Assembly: GCA_020205615.1 (NCBI GenBank)
Contig: CM035171.1
Span: forward strand, 117,928,893-117,992,892
Source: Panax quinquefolius
Taxonomy: Eukaryota; Streptophyta; Magnoliopsida; Apiales; Araliaceae
Direction: 5' to 3'
Length of the DNA: 64,000 nucleotides
A program made the position numbers and the translations under genes. Position 1 is the first letter of the stretch; each line of letters opens with the position of its first letter. This document shows positions 1 through 12,753 of the stretch, piece by piece. The notes under the pieces were generated by a model. It ran no database searches, had not been told where the DNA came from, and was given only the letters and a program-made list of their open reading frames with translations.

Positions 1-300
1 TTCAACAAGATCAACGGTAGAAACTTCCGCCGTTATTTCAATAAAATATTTTTGTCGTTTTTTCAATCGGACAATAATTACATTGTAGGGTCCACTAATG
101 ATTGAGTAGTTGCATTTAATATTCCCTCGCTAAACCGAATATTCCCCAACCAATCGAATAATATAACCACTTGCATACTTTGCAAAATTTATAAATATTA
201 CCCACAACTATAACATTATATCAAATTTATTTCATAATATTCAAAAATAATATTTATAGAAAATTCATCTTTATTTATAAAAGCTGGGGTCTTACATTAA
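1..300 (-). repeat. LTR-like repeat, copy A (cut by window edge)
   Basis: Positions 1-300 resemble 1600-1910. Shared blocks include a TTTGTCGTTTTTC-type block, a 'TTACATT.TAGGG' block, several GAATATTCC motifs, 'ATAACCACTTGCATA' and a final 'GGTCTTAC'. Read on the minus strand the unit begins TGTAAGACCCC, a start common in plant Ty3/gypsy LTRs. The copies are clearly diverged, and this one is truncated by the start of the window. A retroelement origin is inference. Confidence 0.45.
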
Positions 301-676
301 CCACAAGGAGTTATAAGCGGTTACTTTTAAAATAATTTTTTCTCATAAAATTCATAACTCTTAATCTATACATTCAAAAATCACCATTTTTGGACACAAT
401 CAATAAAACTCATCAACATATCATTTTAAATTTTTTGTAATTTTTTTGAAGGTCGGAAAGAAGTACGAATCAAAAACATAATAACCCTTAAAATCCCTTA
501 CTATCCCTTACCTCAAAAAAAGAAAGACTTCCGATTGGATATCGGATATATTTGAAGAAAACATGATGATGAATATCAACTCACCAAAGATCTAAATACT
601 CACAAAATATACTCAATAATCTAGAGAGAGAAAGAGAAAACTTATGTTTCGGTGTGATTTTCAATTTAATTTAGCC

Positions 677-688
677 CTCTATTTATAG
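677..688 (-). promoter_or_regulatory. TATA-box-like element in repeat DNA
   Basis: On the minus strand the sequence reads CTATAAATAGAG, followed by a pyrimidine-rich CTCTTTCTCTCTCTAG stretch around 615-640. This arrangement resembles a transcription start region. It lies between the two LTR-like copies and points towards copy A, so it may be a retroelement promoter, not that of a host gene. Confidence 0.3.
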
Positions 689-1599
689 GAAAATTTTTAG
701 CAGACTTGACCACTATGAACCCTGATGGCTTTACTCGCTACTATTTCCATCCACCACATTTGAAATAAAATCAAAGACATTTCTTCACCAACCACAAGTA
801 GAGCCCACTCAATTCTAGAATTTTCTACCAAAATGCTAAATTCGGATACTTCAACAATTTCGAACCATTCACCTCTTAAAATTCATAACAAATCATACGC
901 TCATTTTTTAACGGTTCAAAATTTATGATATATACTCAACTTATATATGTATAACATATCCAAAAATTACAACGATCCAGTGATTCGGATTAAAAATTAT
1001 AACTTACTTAATATATCTCAAAAATCTTTGGTTTAATTTTTAATACATTCATTCCAACAAAATATTGATAAAATACCTCAACATTAATTCCTTCATTTAT
1101 AACCACATAAATAAATTCATCATTTATATCTACATCAAATAAATATTTCCTTATCATATAAATTAATAATTAATTATTCACAAATAATATTACAAAATCA
1201 CAATTATGACATAACCAAAGTAGTCCCAGAAAGAGGGGCTTTTCAATAAGAATTTCTTCACTACTTGCAATTGATTAGGTGACCAAACCTCCTCGATGTA
1301 ACTTTTGTAGACATTCGCTAATAACGCTATCTAATAATATTATTCAAATAATATGAATTATTGATCCGATAATGAGAAATATTGTGCGATGATAATTATT
1401 GAAACAACAATAATATAAAATATCAACGCAAAGAATTATTGAATCAATAAAATAAAATATTGAGCAAGAATTATCCGTAACAATTATCGAGTAGGCCTTT
1501 CACGTAAGAATCAATAATCAAAAATAATACATGTAATACCGTAATCTACTCTTGTCGCAACAACGCGTATTATTTTATTTTACTAAATCAAGTATTCCA

Positions 1600-1910
1600 A
1601 GCGGTGTTAACCAGAACGATTATAATCGTTATTTATAAAAACTTAATTTTGTCGTTTTTCATCGTCCAACAGTTATTACATTATGGGCCCACAAATAGGC
1701 TGCCGTCGCATTACGAATATTCTCCGGCTGGAAAGAATATTTTACGACCAAACGAATATTCCCTAACAACAATGAATATTTTATAACCACTGCATATATT
1801 TTGAAAAAATTCATATATCAATCCCCTTAACTTTAACTTTTTACCAATTTAACTATTTCTTGAATAGAAAAATTGAATACTTTTATTTCATAAAATTCGA
1901 GGTCTTATAT
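1600..1910 (-). repeat. LTR-like repeat, copy B
   Basis: This is the second copy of the segment at 1-300, about 1.6 kb away in the same orientation. Its far end reads TATAAGACCTCG on the minus strand, matching the TGTAAGACCCC of copy A with several changes. No primer binding site, polypurine tract or gag-pol reading frame was recognised between the copies. A non-autonomous LTR element or a rearranged fragment are both possible. Confidence 0.4.
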
Positions 1911-2829
1911 TTTTAATCAATATTTTTATCTTTAATCCCACTGTTATCATTAAACCTCCGATGAAATAAAATAAGAAGCATAAATTTGTGATTATAACAA
2001 ATATTTATTTCCTAATATAATACTTTACTTGGAAAAAATTCTATAGATAAGGAAAGGATTAAAGCCCATGATATAAATTAATAAAAAATTATATATATTG
2101 TAAATGTTTTTATTTAATTAGCACTTACTTAAATAATATTAATGATAATTTTTATTAAAAAAATAAATAATAAATTTAAACCCTCTTATAATTCATATTA
2201 TCAATAAATTTCGTAATTACTCCCTCCGTGCTAGGATAAAAGTCCTTATTACTATTTTGGGTAGTCCCCATGTTAAATGTCTAATTTCCTTTAATAACCA
2301 AACTTTTATATATTTTTTTCTATTATGTCCGTAAATATCTCATATTTTTCTTATTCTAATTCTCTCTTTATATTTAATGATATTATTATAAATAATTTTA
2401 TTATTCTATTCATCTTCTTAATACGCGAGATTTAACATAAATTTATCTCAAATACATACTTACAACTCTAAATTAATAAGCCACTGTAAAAAGTCAAAAC
2501 ACTTTAATTTAATTAATTATACTTCCCTTTGGGACCTGGACCATCAAAATTCCGTAAGGCATATATATTTATTTCACACGTAACCCATTTCAAACTGAAT
2601 TCCGATTCTTCGTCTTTACCTTTTTCATGCAGCTGCACCATTTCCAGTTTTAGGGTTTGATATATACATATCTGTATAACACTAGTAGGGTCTCGATAGA
2701 ATCTTGAACAAGAAGACGTTGAATTACCGCCATTAGTTAATGATTCCGTCTTTTTCCTATCCCAATTTTATTGAGATTTTGATTATCTCAATATTATTCG
2801 CTTTCAATTCGTCCCTACAAATTGACGCC

Positions 2830-3324
2830 ATGAGGGTTCTTCCCGTGTCCAGGAAACGTAACATTACAGTTTTAGACGAATTCGATTCCCAAATGAACCG
2901 GATTGCTCCCAGGAAGCTCCGCCGCCTTCCCCACGTCTTCAGCAAGGTCCTCGAGCTTCCCTTCCGCTCCGACGCCGACGTTTCCATCGAGGAGACCGCC
3001 GATTGCATCCGATTCGTCACGGAAATCGAGGATTTTGATTTTGCGGGTGTGTGGAACAATGTGAGGGCTCACGCCGTGGAGATTCACCCTGGGGTGACCA
3101 AAATTGTGATTAGGAATGGGGAAATTGGGGATTTGTTGTTGGAACAGCTGAAGGTTGATGTGTGGAGGTTTCGGCTTCCGGCGTCTGCGCGGCCGGAGTT
3201 GGCCACGGCGGTGTTTGTGGACGGAGAGCTTATTGTGACCGTGCCGAAGAGTGGGGGTGTTGGAGATTTCAGAGATGGGAATGGAGTTTTGGGCGGCATG
3301 GAGCGGCTCATTTTTGTACAGTAA
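2830..3324 (+). CDS. HSP20-like chaperone superfamily protein
   Basis: An intronless frame of 164 residues. The C-terminal half has the beta-sandwich pattern of the alpha-crystallin/p23-like fold: alternating hydrophobic strands around EIHPGVTKIVIRNG, then DVWRFRLPASARPELATAVF and a final strand GELIVTVPK. The ELIVTVPK segment corresponds to the GVLTVTVPK consensus of small heat-shock proteins, but the full ACD signature and the I-x-I tail are not obvious, so it is a divergent member. I chose the ATG at 2830 because MRVLPVSRKRNITV fits this plant family. An in-frame ATG at 2740 would add 30 residues with a hydrophobic stretch (IEILIISILFAF) and cannot be excluded. From memory it corresponds to the At3g22530 type. 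Function is probably chaperone-like, but no substrate can be named. Confidence 0.8.
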   Translation: MRVLPVSRKRNITVLDEFDSQMNRIAPRKLRRLPHVFSKVLELPFRSDADVSIEETADCIRFVTEIEDFDFAGVWNNVRAHAVEIHPGVTKIVIRNGEIGDLLLEQLKVDVWRFRLPASARPELATAVFVDGELIVTVPKSGGVGDFRDGNGVLGGMERLIFVQ

Positions 3325-4637
3325 ATATTGTAGTTAATGTCTGTTCGGAATTGCCATTACTACTTGGTTTGGAGCTTTGTTGTATGAATATTTTGAATTA
3401 ACAAATATAATTTGGGCATTGTAGTCTCATAAAGCTAGATTAATAGTTCTTTAATATTAGGGGTTTTCTTGAGATGTTTACCTGGAGGTAGTAGCTAATA
3501 TTGTATGTATATAGCTTTTTGGATGAATTATTATATACGATCCTTGTTCTTGAAAAGTTTGTGTAGTTATCTTGGATTTCATTGGTAAGAGTTATGGGTT
3601 AATTCCCTTTCTGGTGATGCTTCTTTAAATTTTATGCAAAATATATTGGAGATATCTCCATATATGTTAAATGTTTCAATTTCCCGGTAGTGATGTCTGT
3701 TTTTTTTCTGATTTAGTTTGCAAACCTAATTCTGGAGACTCGTATTGGCAAGGGCATGCATGCTCTTATTCCCGTCTAGATCTTCCTTGAGTTTATTTTC
3801 CCTTCTTTTTAATGAGAAGTAGGTACTTGTTCAGCTGATGATTATTTATCAGTTGTTAAATATATAGTTTACTTTGTGGTTGGTAAATAAAAAGCACTTA
3901 CATTGGTAATAAGTGAAAAATGTTTGGTATAAAAAATTTTGTTAATCACTTATTTCAGATGTAAATTACTAAAAAGAAATGTTTTGAAAGGTAAATATGG
4001 GTAATGGTTAGAATTATTAAAATAAATAAGGATAGATTAGTAATATAATTGATTATTAAATTTGGTAAATAAAATAATCAGAAGCTCTAAATCTCTAATT
4101 TAGAATCAGTTTATCAAACAATTTTTGCTTCATGAAACTGATTAAACTTGACTTGTATGTACACAAACAAAAGAGTTTCTTCAATCGAATTGATTATATA
4201 AAAAATTGAGCTTGCGAACAACTTGATTCTTTACCATACTAACCCTAAGCAACTTCATGCCATTTCCATATCCAACAAGAACACTCGCTAACTAAGAATC
4301 ACCCACATAATTCAGAAAGATGCTAAGAAGTAATTTATGCCATCATGGGGATTTGATCATTCCACTGCACATCATAAAATGACCATGAAGAACTTTTCGA
4401 TTGCTATAGATGTTATTACTATGAAATTCATTTCAATGTATGCGGCCAGATGCCGAAACCAAGTATAAAATACCTGATTATAATCTCTAATGTAATTCAT
4501 CTCCCTTATAATTAGCACAACATCGATTACATGAATGTTACAACTAAATTAAGAAGAAATACCTAAAAGGAGAAAAAGGGGATAAAGGGAGATGTAAGGA
4601 GAACAGCCAAATTTTGGCACACAAGATTGTTTCCTCG
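3325..4637. other. Intergenic region between convergent genes
   Basis: This holds the 3' ends of the HSP20-like gene and of the PHD-finger gene transcribed towards it. Between about 3860 and 4130 the sequence has a MITE-like look (AT-rich, with 'CAGAAGCTCTAAATCTCTAATTT' type sequence near its right end), but I could not define matching termini. No other gene is seen. Confidence 0.4.
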
Positions 4638-7600
4638 TCATATTTCAAAATCAAAATGCTCCTTCAGAATTTCTTTGGATGTTTTTCCAAATCCCTTGGC
4701 CACTACTCCCATATCCTTGAGTTTAGTTACCTCCCTTTTTATCTGATCCACCCTGTCCACAATAAGTTGGAGCAAGGCATCTGGGTCAGCAACATAAGCC
4801 GTGTGCCGTGCAAGTTCACAGTGTTCCTTGTTAAGATGTTGATACATATTCTGAATATATTTCTTTTGCTCATAAAGCCTGTCCCGGGCAATATTGTATT
4901 CTAATTTTTGAGACTTCCTCAGGCTTTGCAGAATCTGATCAACCTCATTCTCAAGTTTAAGAGATTCTATCTGAGGATCAAAATTTTCAGATACTTTCTG
5001 AGGCGAGCCTGGTCTAATGTCAACAGGTTCCTCGTCTTTTGCAGATTCTATAGCATTATTTCCATGATAAGTCACCATTCCTGTTACGAAAAAATAACAA
5101 ATTTTCAAGGTATTAAAGAAATCCTCATGAGTGCGGAAAAGAAATAAAACACTGTATTCTAAGTTGTTTTAAGCAAGAGGGTGCCCCAGCTGGTGGATAG
5201 GATGTTGGTGAGTACGTGGCACCGAATGAAAATGAAACCAGAGCATTTGTTGAATCAAGTTTGAGGCAACTTATTTTTCATACTAAAAGGCAATTTCAGA
5301 ACCAATGTAAGAAAGATTTGCGATCCTAAAGATGTCTACAATTTCCCCCCCTCCCCCCAAAACACACGAAAAAGGGGGGAAAAAGGAGGTGCTCCAACTG
5401 AAGGAAAAGTTTCAACCAAGGATCATATACATGCTATGAAAAAGAATAAATGTTTCGAAATTCTAAAAGAAAAATAACAATGTGATTTAGATAATGCCAA
5501 AATGCTTCGGAGAGACATAGCAACAACATAGAGCTGACAAAAAGTACCTGGGGTAACAGCTGAGCTATAGTCCACCTTCCAAACATCTTCAAGCTCAGTC
5601 CCATTTTTAAGCTGACGTATATACCAGTTTAGTCATGCTGCTTATATAGAAACCCTAGAAACAAGGATAAACTTCTTCAAAAAAAGAAACTTATTTTTCA
5701 CAGTAAAATGAGTTGTACCTTTCCCATGGCCAATTCAATATGATGCAACAGCCTCTTTGAACTAGTTCTCCGCGAACCACGCAGAACACGCGCACCCAAT
5801 TTGAGAATTTTCTCAACATCATCACGGGAGTCAATAGTTTCACAGGTTTGTAAGAGCTTGGTAACATGTGAAAGCAGATCTGTCTTTGCATCACAGCGCC
5901 GGCAATAGTACTCAGCATCCAAACCAATGCTTCCTCCTACTGTCCCAGCCATGTAGGATCTAAGACTACAGTCCATATGGGCTATGTGTCCACAAATACC
6001 GCCGTCATCTACAGCAGCTTCACATCTAATAAAACTATACCCTCCATAGGCTGAATTAATAGTCTTGCTGCATAGAATACAACAACAATCCCGACAAAAT
6101 CCAGGTTCATTGCAACAGATGTCACAGAACATGACTCCAGAAGGAGGCTCTCCAGATTCAAATAAGCTGCCACATACTTTGTTACCAGCCTTGCAACATT
6201 TATACCCAGGTAGTGATTCAGACTCTGAATGTTCCGTTGTCTCCCCATAAGGTAAAGACAAATGTGGAAGCTCATTTTCAATACCTATATCGTTATAGAG
6301 CAAGTCATTAGGGGAAAATAAAGGAATCAGAAAAGCAAGGACGTGAAGTAAATTTATGTTCATAAGTAGCATTCAATACTTCAAAAAGCAATCTAGAGTA
6401 TAGAGCAAGGACATGATCAAAGTGCCTTTAAAAAAATATGATATTACTCACAAGAGAAATTATCTAAAGACAGCTTGATCAAGGAACATTGAGAAGTTGG
6501 AATACATGAATGCATATTGAAAAGAAAAAAATACAAAACCCCCCTAGTTTTGGATTTCTTATACTAAAATCAAATTTTACTCCATAACTTACCAAGAGAG
6601 ATTTCCTCAAATCAGCTAACTAAAATTTAAAGTAGTACAAATTAGTAAAGAAGAAAAACAAGGATAGACAAATGCATAGCAATTGTATGGTAGCCATGTA
6701 AGCAAAACTACTAAAAAGGAATTTAGCATTCATGTATGTAAACAGTTGCTTGATTTTCGCCATCCATTTCTTAACTGCAAAGTTGTTACCAGATTTTATA
6801 CTAGTTAGATAATATACATTTTTACATGTGAATACTTGTCTACAGCTTTATATAGGTTATTTAATACGTGTTACCAGACAGCATGTTACATTCTCATTAA
6901 CTAAATCTTTAAAGATTCAAGCTTTTTTATTATATGTCATAAACTATTTACTTTTGGTAAAAGCTACATTATTTGCTAGACCTTCAATTGTTAGCTTATT
7001 CAGATAGTACAAGCTTGAAAGTTGAAAGCATATTTATAAGGAACATCATAGGATCCTATTCCAGGAAGAGATAATTAGGCAAATCTTCAAAAAAACACTC
7101 AAAAAATGAATATGTTGATTAAGCCTAAAGTATATAGCATCTTAATAATAAATCACCCCTTCAATTCATTATAAGAGGCCAGAATCCTTAATTTCCCAAA
7201 CTTATTATAGACAGCATTTGCCCCAGATGGAAGAGTCCTAGTAAAAAAGTACAATATAATATTTTCTGAAGTAAGACACTGAAGCCTACTGCAGAAAAAA
7301 AAATTCATATAGAAACGAGGTACTTCAGCAAGCCATCTTTATTACAGCCTAATTATTCTGAACAATATTGACAAATAAAACATCAAGGCTCTTGGTTAGC
7401 TTAAGAGTGAGAAGACAAAAACTAAGAAGATAACGAAAAAATGAAGTTAAAGATGATCATAATGATAATATAAATATCTAAGTTGAGGAAAGACAGTTCA
7501 AGAAGTAGCTTTTAAGAAACTTGTTCATAGAAACCTATCATCAAAGAACAAAAGAAAACTTGATCATAGAACCAATCAATGTGTAGCTAGTTAGCAACCA

Positions 7601-9061
7601 GCAAAATGCATCTTGTCAAAACCAAATTTAGGCAAAATACCATCTCGCATTCATCATCTATCCCTTGAAGTAGCTAGTAAAAAATGATTAAATTAGCAGT
7701 TTCAGCATGGCAATATACACCTCAGGACTCTTCTTTCCCTACCAGAATAGCCAAAAGAGAAAATTGGGGGAATACTTTGACATTTAAACCTGGAGCTGGA
7801 AGACAGCGAGGGAGTTATTTTGATGTCGGGATACTTTGAATCAATTTTTTTTTTAAATAGTTGCTTAAGAGAACAAAAAGAAAGTGACCATTCCATATGT
7901 GATTATTGTGCTTTCACCTTGCTTGTTGAAGTTTTTAGAAGGAATTTAGTTATTTAAAACTCATGAAATCATTTTTGATTGTAAAGGTCGAAACATGTTG
8001 AGAAGTTTTTCTATTTTTGCAGACGTCGAAACATGTCGGAAAGTTGCTTTTAAAAAATTAGAGAAAGGAAAAGGTAGCTGTAAGGATTAGGTCACTTGAC
8101 TTCCAATATTTATTATTATGTAATAGATCTGCAATTCTAAACAAAGGGATATTTATAAGGATAATCACATTGACAACTACATAATATATATATATATATA
8201 TATATGTAACATCAATGTAGAGAGAAGAGACGAGAAGTTTGCCAAAATTTCCAGATAAAATTCCTCCCAAGGAAATTGTTCATCAAACATGATACTGGGA
8301 AACAAAACTCAAACCCATTTGAACCTATATCTGAATTCTTGATGTCCTGTGGTTGTTTATTATTTTCGTAAAGATAGTCTAGCAAACTTGGCTCCACCAG
8401 TAGAAGTAGTGGATCTGTACATAGAGCTACATGTTCATAATCAATAAACTCCCATGTACCTTCCGGTAAAAGATTTTCTACCAACCATTTGCATCTTTCA
8501 GCAAGATACACTTTAGGCCACACTCACACAAAGTACTACATGTGTTTTGCCATGGGATTTAAGAAACGAAGTGACCATCTAATGCCACATAAGGTTACAT
8601 TAAAGTTCTGCGCAAGTAAGCTTTAAACTTGAGCAGAAGAAATGTAGAGTATGTCATTAAGAAACTTTCAAAGATACTTAAGTAAGAAATCAAAGCTGAC
8701 CTTTTATTTCCCATGGATTTTTTGAGGGAACTTTCCAACTAAATGAGGCGAAAAATGCCTTAACATCTGCACCAGGAACTGTGCGGACATACTGTTCAAC
8801 TGAAAGCTTGCTAGCAAAACCTCTTCCCTTAGGAAAATTATGAAGACGTTTCGGAAGATAAAGGTATCTATCCAAAAAGAAACCAGTAATTGTAGTTCTC
8901 TTGCCCACCTTCCAGCGCCACTTATCACCAGGATGAGGCCAATCTATGGGAGCATATGGCAAACCTTCACCTGACTCAAAAGCAGAAACTGGAAAAAGAT
9001 GAAACCCATTTTCCCTCGTCTCAGTGGCGCCTTCATTTCTTTCATCATAGTCGATCTCCAT
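4638..9061 (-). CDS. PHD-finger protein with N-terminal DUF7081-like domain
   Basis: A five-exon gene. The exons in transcription order are 9061-8701, 8522-8325, 6284-5719, 5611-5548 and 5080-4638. All junctions are GT..AG and the phases agree (1,1,0,1), giving 543 residues. Residues 1-120 are a DUF7081-like domain with the motifs GEGLPYAP, GDKWRWKVGKR, DRYLYLPKRL and AFFASFSWK. Residues about 210-320 form a cysteine-rich PHD-type zinc finger of the OBERON-like class (FCDICC, CRDCCCILC, GICGHIAHMDCSLRSY, YYCRRCD). The last ~150 residues are charged and helical (LENEVDQILQSLRKSQKLEY, ARDRLYEQKKYIQ), a likely coiled coil for dimerisation, and end in KEHFDFEI. Plant OBERON-type PHD proteins act in the nucleus on chromatin and transcription; a similar role here is inference. 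Intron 2 (about 2 kb) contains a short (TA)n tract near 8190. A decayed relative of the DUF7081 part lies 5 kb upstream. Confidence 0.85.
6285..8324. other. Large intron 2 of the PHD-finger gene
   Basis: About 2 kb of AT-rich sequence between exons 2 and 3. It contains a TA microsatellite at about 8184-8206. I see no nested gene; the short frames at 7702-7896 and 8058-8270 have no recognisable similarity and the second is mainly the TA repeat. Donor ATAG/GTTC and acceptor ATAG/GTAT join in phase to give an uninterrupted reading frame. Confidence 0.7.
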
Positions 9062-10497
9062 AAATCCTTATTTGTGCCACTACTAGCTAAGGCTCTCGAA
9101 CTATACCTAATCCATTTCTGTATCAGTAGCAGTCAAATGAATACAGTAAACATATAACAAAATTCTTAGATATGTGAGATTTTGTCATGTTTTTTAAGGA
9201 TCTCAGAGATCCTAAATTCCTAATACATTGAGGTATAAAAGCTGATATTCAATTCTTTAATCGCATTTAAGAAGACAAATAAATGAATAAATGTCAGCTC
9301 ATTTTGTTATAAGAAGTGAGTATACAGATTGAACAAGATAACGATGAAAACTAGTTCTACGATGACAAATAAAATTTTCCACATAGGTACATTCAAATTC
9401 CAAACTCAGCTATGATAACATACTGTTCCTTAATTATAAAATGAATGAAACAGTTCTTTCATTAAAGAATATGCATCTCCAGGAAATTTTTCTACTTAAA
9501 TTTATATAAAGGCATCAAATAGGATGCCGCCCATGTACATGTGGATTATCCAAAAAGCTTCCCTGTATTAGAGAATAGTAGGTATAGAATGGCGTATTAG
9601 AATACAAGAAGTACTCCACATGGATTATTCCTAACTCAGCAGAAGTATATTCAAGAAACTATACTTTGGTTTTCTTATCTCCTTTGTCAAAAAATGAGAC
9701 CCTCTCATCCTTGTATAGCTCGTGAGATGGATTGATGGATTTAGAAACCTTTCGTGGACTGGTGCTGCTACAATTGATTCAGAAGGAGCTGCTGTCGGTA
9801 ATTCCTCAGATACTCGATAGGGCTTTTGGGTACTAAACAGCTTCCCTACCCACTGGGATTTTTCCTGTTAGCTGGTATTTGTTTAGTCATCCAGATAATG
9901 AGTTGTGAGGGGGGAAAAGAGGATGCAGAAAGGAGCCGTATGAGGTGAAAATCACGTGTACGTTTATGTACTGCAAAAAAGCAAGTGAAAAAGAACCTGT
10001 GGCAAAGTACCAGGCAAAGACACCCAAGAAAATCATCAAGCTCCGAAGACTAAACTCCATCAGGAAAAAAATATATAAAGGCTACTGCTGACCTGGGATA
10101 GATTTTTTTTCTTTAAAAAGATAATTATTATCAAGGTGGGTGAGGGAGCCATAAAACCTAAAGTCGACCCTACAAGTGACCCCTTATGCGACTAAGAAAT
10201 AAGGCCTTTCTAGGCTACTATTAAGTCACTGACTGGATTTGAACCCTGCACCTCCCTTTTAGCAAATGAGAGTGGTCACAATTACACCAAAGTCCATTAG
10301 TTCCCAGGATAAACTTCAATTTGTAAAATAGTAAACTCCAAAACAAGTATCCAATATGAACTATAGGGTGCCATCCACGAAGTATCTACAATTAGCCTAC
10401 TAGATCCCACCAAAGACAATGTGGCGCCATATCACATCTGGTTCTCATACACTTGGAAACTCTTGCACCCTTCCAAACATCTAAAAAGGCTAGCACT
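9062..10497. other. Upstream region of the PHD-finger gene
   Basis: No complete gene is recognised. On the minus strand around 9840-9665 there is a suggestive open stretch that needs a frame change (segments reading SEELPTAAPSESIVAAPV and then HELYKDERVSFFDKGDKKTK). It looks like coding sequence but I could not assign a family, and it has in-frame stops in every single frame, so it may be a relic exon. Around 10140-10290 there is a non-coding, repeat-like block. Confidence 0.35.
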
Positions 10498-11160
10498 CAT
10501 GGGCGGAACCAGGGGGGTCTAGGGGGGTCATATGAGCCCCCACCCTGGAATTTTTGGGGGTTATTTGTTATCATTTTCCTTCCTTTTTTTTATGTATTTA
10601 CTTTTCTCCTTTGTTTTTTTTTTAATTTTTACTTTATCATCAAAGTGAGGCAAAAAAAGTGGTAACAATTCTCTCTGTAAACTAATTAAAAATAAAAAGC
10701 TACAGAAATAAAACAATTTTTTTTTGGATCCTACTATAGTGACCATAAGTTCACCATAGTTCTATTCTATCAAGTTTATTAAATCTGCCTTCTTCTATTT
10801 TTATTTTTTTTTGCTGGAATTCATTCTTTCAAACTAATTAATCCCATGAACCACAATATAAGGTTTTGAATATATAATATTATAATTTGTAATTTATCTA
10901 TAAAAGTAGCTAATCAGTTGACTAAAAATTTCAAAGTCTGATTAATAGTCTAATAGTTCGGAAAAAATTAAAATATATATATGTATGTATTTAAAGTCAT
11001 TAGACTCACAACTCAAAAGTTGACAAGGGTTGGAATAGGATGTTGTGAAATATTATAATTGGGCAAAATGAATTTGAAAGAAGCACTTTAAGCGTTAATA
11101 AATAATTTTTTTACTGATGTATTTTGACCACCCTCTATAAAGGTTCTGGTTCCGCCACTG
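10498..11160. mobile_element. hAT-type MITE with 8-bp target duplication
   Basis: The left end reads CATGGGCGGAACCAG and the right end, reverse complemented, reads CAGTGGCGGAACCAG, so the inverted ends agree at 13 of 15 bases. The flanks repeat CTAGCACT (10490-10497) and CTAGCACC (11161-11168), an 8-bp target duplication with one mismatch. CAGTGGCGGAxCCAG ends with 8-bp duplications are typical of plant hAT-superfamily non-autonomous elements. The 663-bp interior is AT-rich and has no transposase frame, so the copy depends on an enzyme encoded elsewhere. Confidence 0.75.
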
Positions 11161-11168
11161 CTAGCACC

Positions 11169-12753
11169 AACACCAACTCAACCACATACGGTGATAAAAC
11201 CATCTTCTAAGGATTACCAACAAAATCACAATGCAATTACAAGTGATTGGTTGATTCCCGATCCCCTCCCTACACATAAAACACCAATTAGCCAAAACAA
11301 ATTCCCCTCCTTCAGGACGAATCTTTTGTTAAAATAGTCTCACATGCCATCATCCAAGAATAGAAGGCAACATTACGCACGACACCCACATGCCAAATGC
11401 CTTCCTAACATAACCTCCTTCCAGGAGTTTTGATGTCTTATCATGTCAACTTTGTTATTTATGATAATTAATACATTCACCGATTTTTCTTTTCTCAATT
11501 AAAAGTGTAACGGTTTGAATACATTCAACCACCTTGCATAGTGTGTGTACATTGTACAATACTAACAATATTCACACTTATTTGTAAAAATATGAAGCAG
11601 AAGCCCTAATGTTGAGGGATACATCAGCAATGCATTAGGTAACAAAATCCATTAAATGAAACATATAATTTATACAATTTTCGGTCCCTGACCGAGACAA
11701 TTAAACAAAGAATTAATCAAACTCAGCTATTAATATCAAGAACTTCAAATAAATAGTCCACCTAGTTGGAACAGCAACAATGAATAATGATTATTCACAA
11801 TCCAATTCCCATACATAAGATATAATTCCATTTTAAAACATGATAAAATCAATAAAACTGTAGAAATTCAAATACAGTAATCATAGAATTATTATGTTCA
11901 GAGCATCTACCTGATAACCCTGTGTCCGGAACAGAATTGGGTTTCCAAATCTCTAGATATACTTTATCAAATCTGAAAATGAACATAAAAAAAAAGGAAA
12001 CTAAAAAATTCTTAAATTAATTGAAAATTGAAATGGGTTATGTCAACTTAAAATTCTACAAATGTGCAGATATAAATATCGAAGAGAGAGAACAAACAGT
12101 TTGTGAATCAGAAACAAAGAAAGAGAATGAAGAAGCCCCAATGGCTAAAACCTTGAAGATAAAGAATTAGCAGAGAGCGAGAAGGCGAGCAACGGCAAGT
12201 TTTTCTTGTTCGGACATCCTAACAAGTCATACTACTGATATTTTTCTACGCGAGTTCGTGTCAAGTTTGAGTCTTGCATTATATTACAAGGAATTGATAT
12301 TTCCAAATTTTGATATTTTCGCATGATTTTTACATATGTTGTTTTTCTGTCATTAATAGCCCACATTTGTTGTATTCATTTGAGATAAATTTGTGTATAA
12401 ATATTATATTTGATTATTTGTTTACATACATAGTAAATGAGTCCATATTTATTACTAGCGGTGTGTGTCTCAATATGTCTCCCGTACCTGTATGACGATT
12501 GGGATTTATTCTAAATTTTGAGCAATTTACGAAAAGATTTATTGAGTGTGGAAATGGACAATTTAAAATTATTTATATTTTATTAGATAGATATTATGTG
12601 AAAATATCAATACTAAACGATTCATTTCTTCGTTAAAATTTTTAATAATCATATAGATATGATAATAGATATAGTAAATAATTTAATTTTTTATTTAATG
12701 ATTCAAATATATAATCGGTGATTATATGATATTCATATTTATATTTTTTAATA
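11169..12753. other. Intergenic region; possible 5' leader exon of the PHD gene
   Basis: No coding gene is seen. On the minus strand around 12240-12150 the sequence is GC-richer and ends at a possible donor (CTTCAAG/GTTTTAG). It could be an untranslated first exon of the PHD-finger gene starting at 9061. This is inference from position and base composition only. The rest is AT-rich without a clear structure. Confidence 0.25.

Larger units (their letters stand above)
1..2829. other. AT-rich intergenic region, degenerate repeats
   Basis: No convincing coding region is seen; all open frames are short. The stretch holds two related segments (about 1-300 and 1600-1910) that look like degraded retroelement LTR pieces, and a TATA-like promoter on the minus strand near 680. 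At about 2220 there is a lone Stowaway-like terminus (TACTCCCTCCG) without an obvious partner. The last 200 bases before 2830 should contain the promoter and leader of the HSP20-like gene, but no single element stands out. Confidence 0.6.

Noticed and set aside
4638..6372. Treating the coiled-coil exon and the PHD exon as two separate genes
   Set aside because: Splice sites and phases through the small exon 5611-5548 join them into one frame, as in other OBERON-like proteins.
9665..9840. Minus-strand open stretches (SEELPTAAPSES..., YKDERVSFFDKGDKK)
   Set aside because: They look coding but need a frame change and I cannot name a family or find splice sites; noted only in the intergenic entry.
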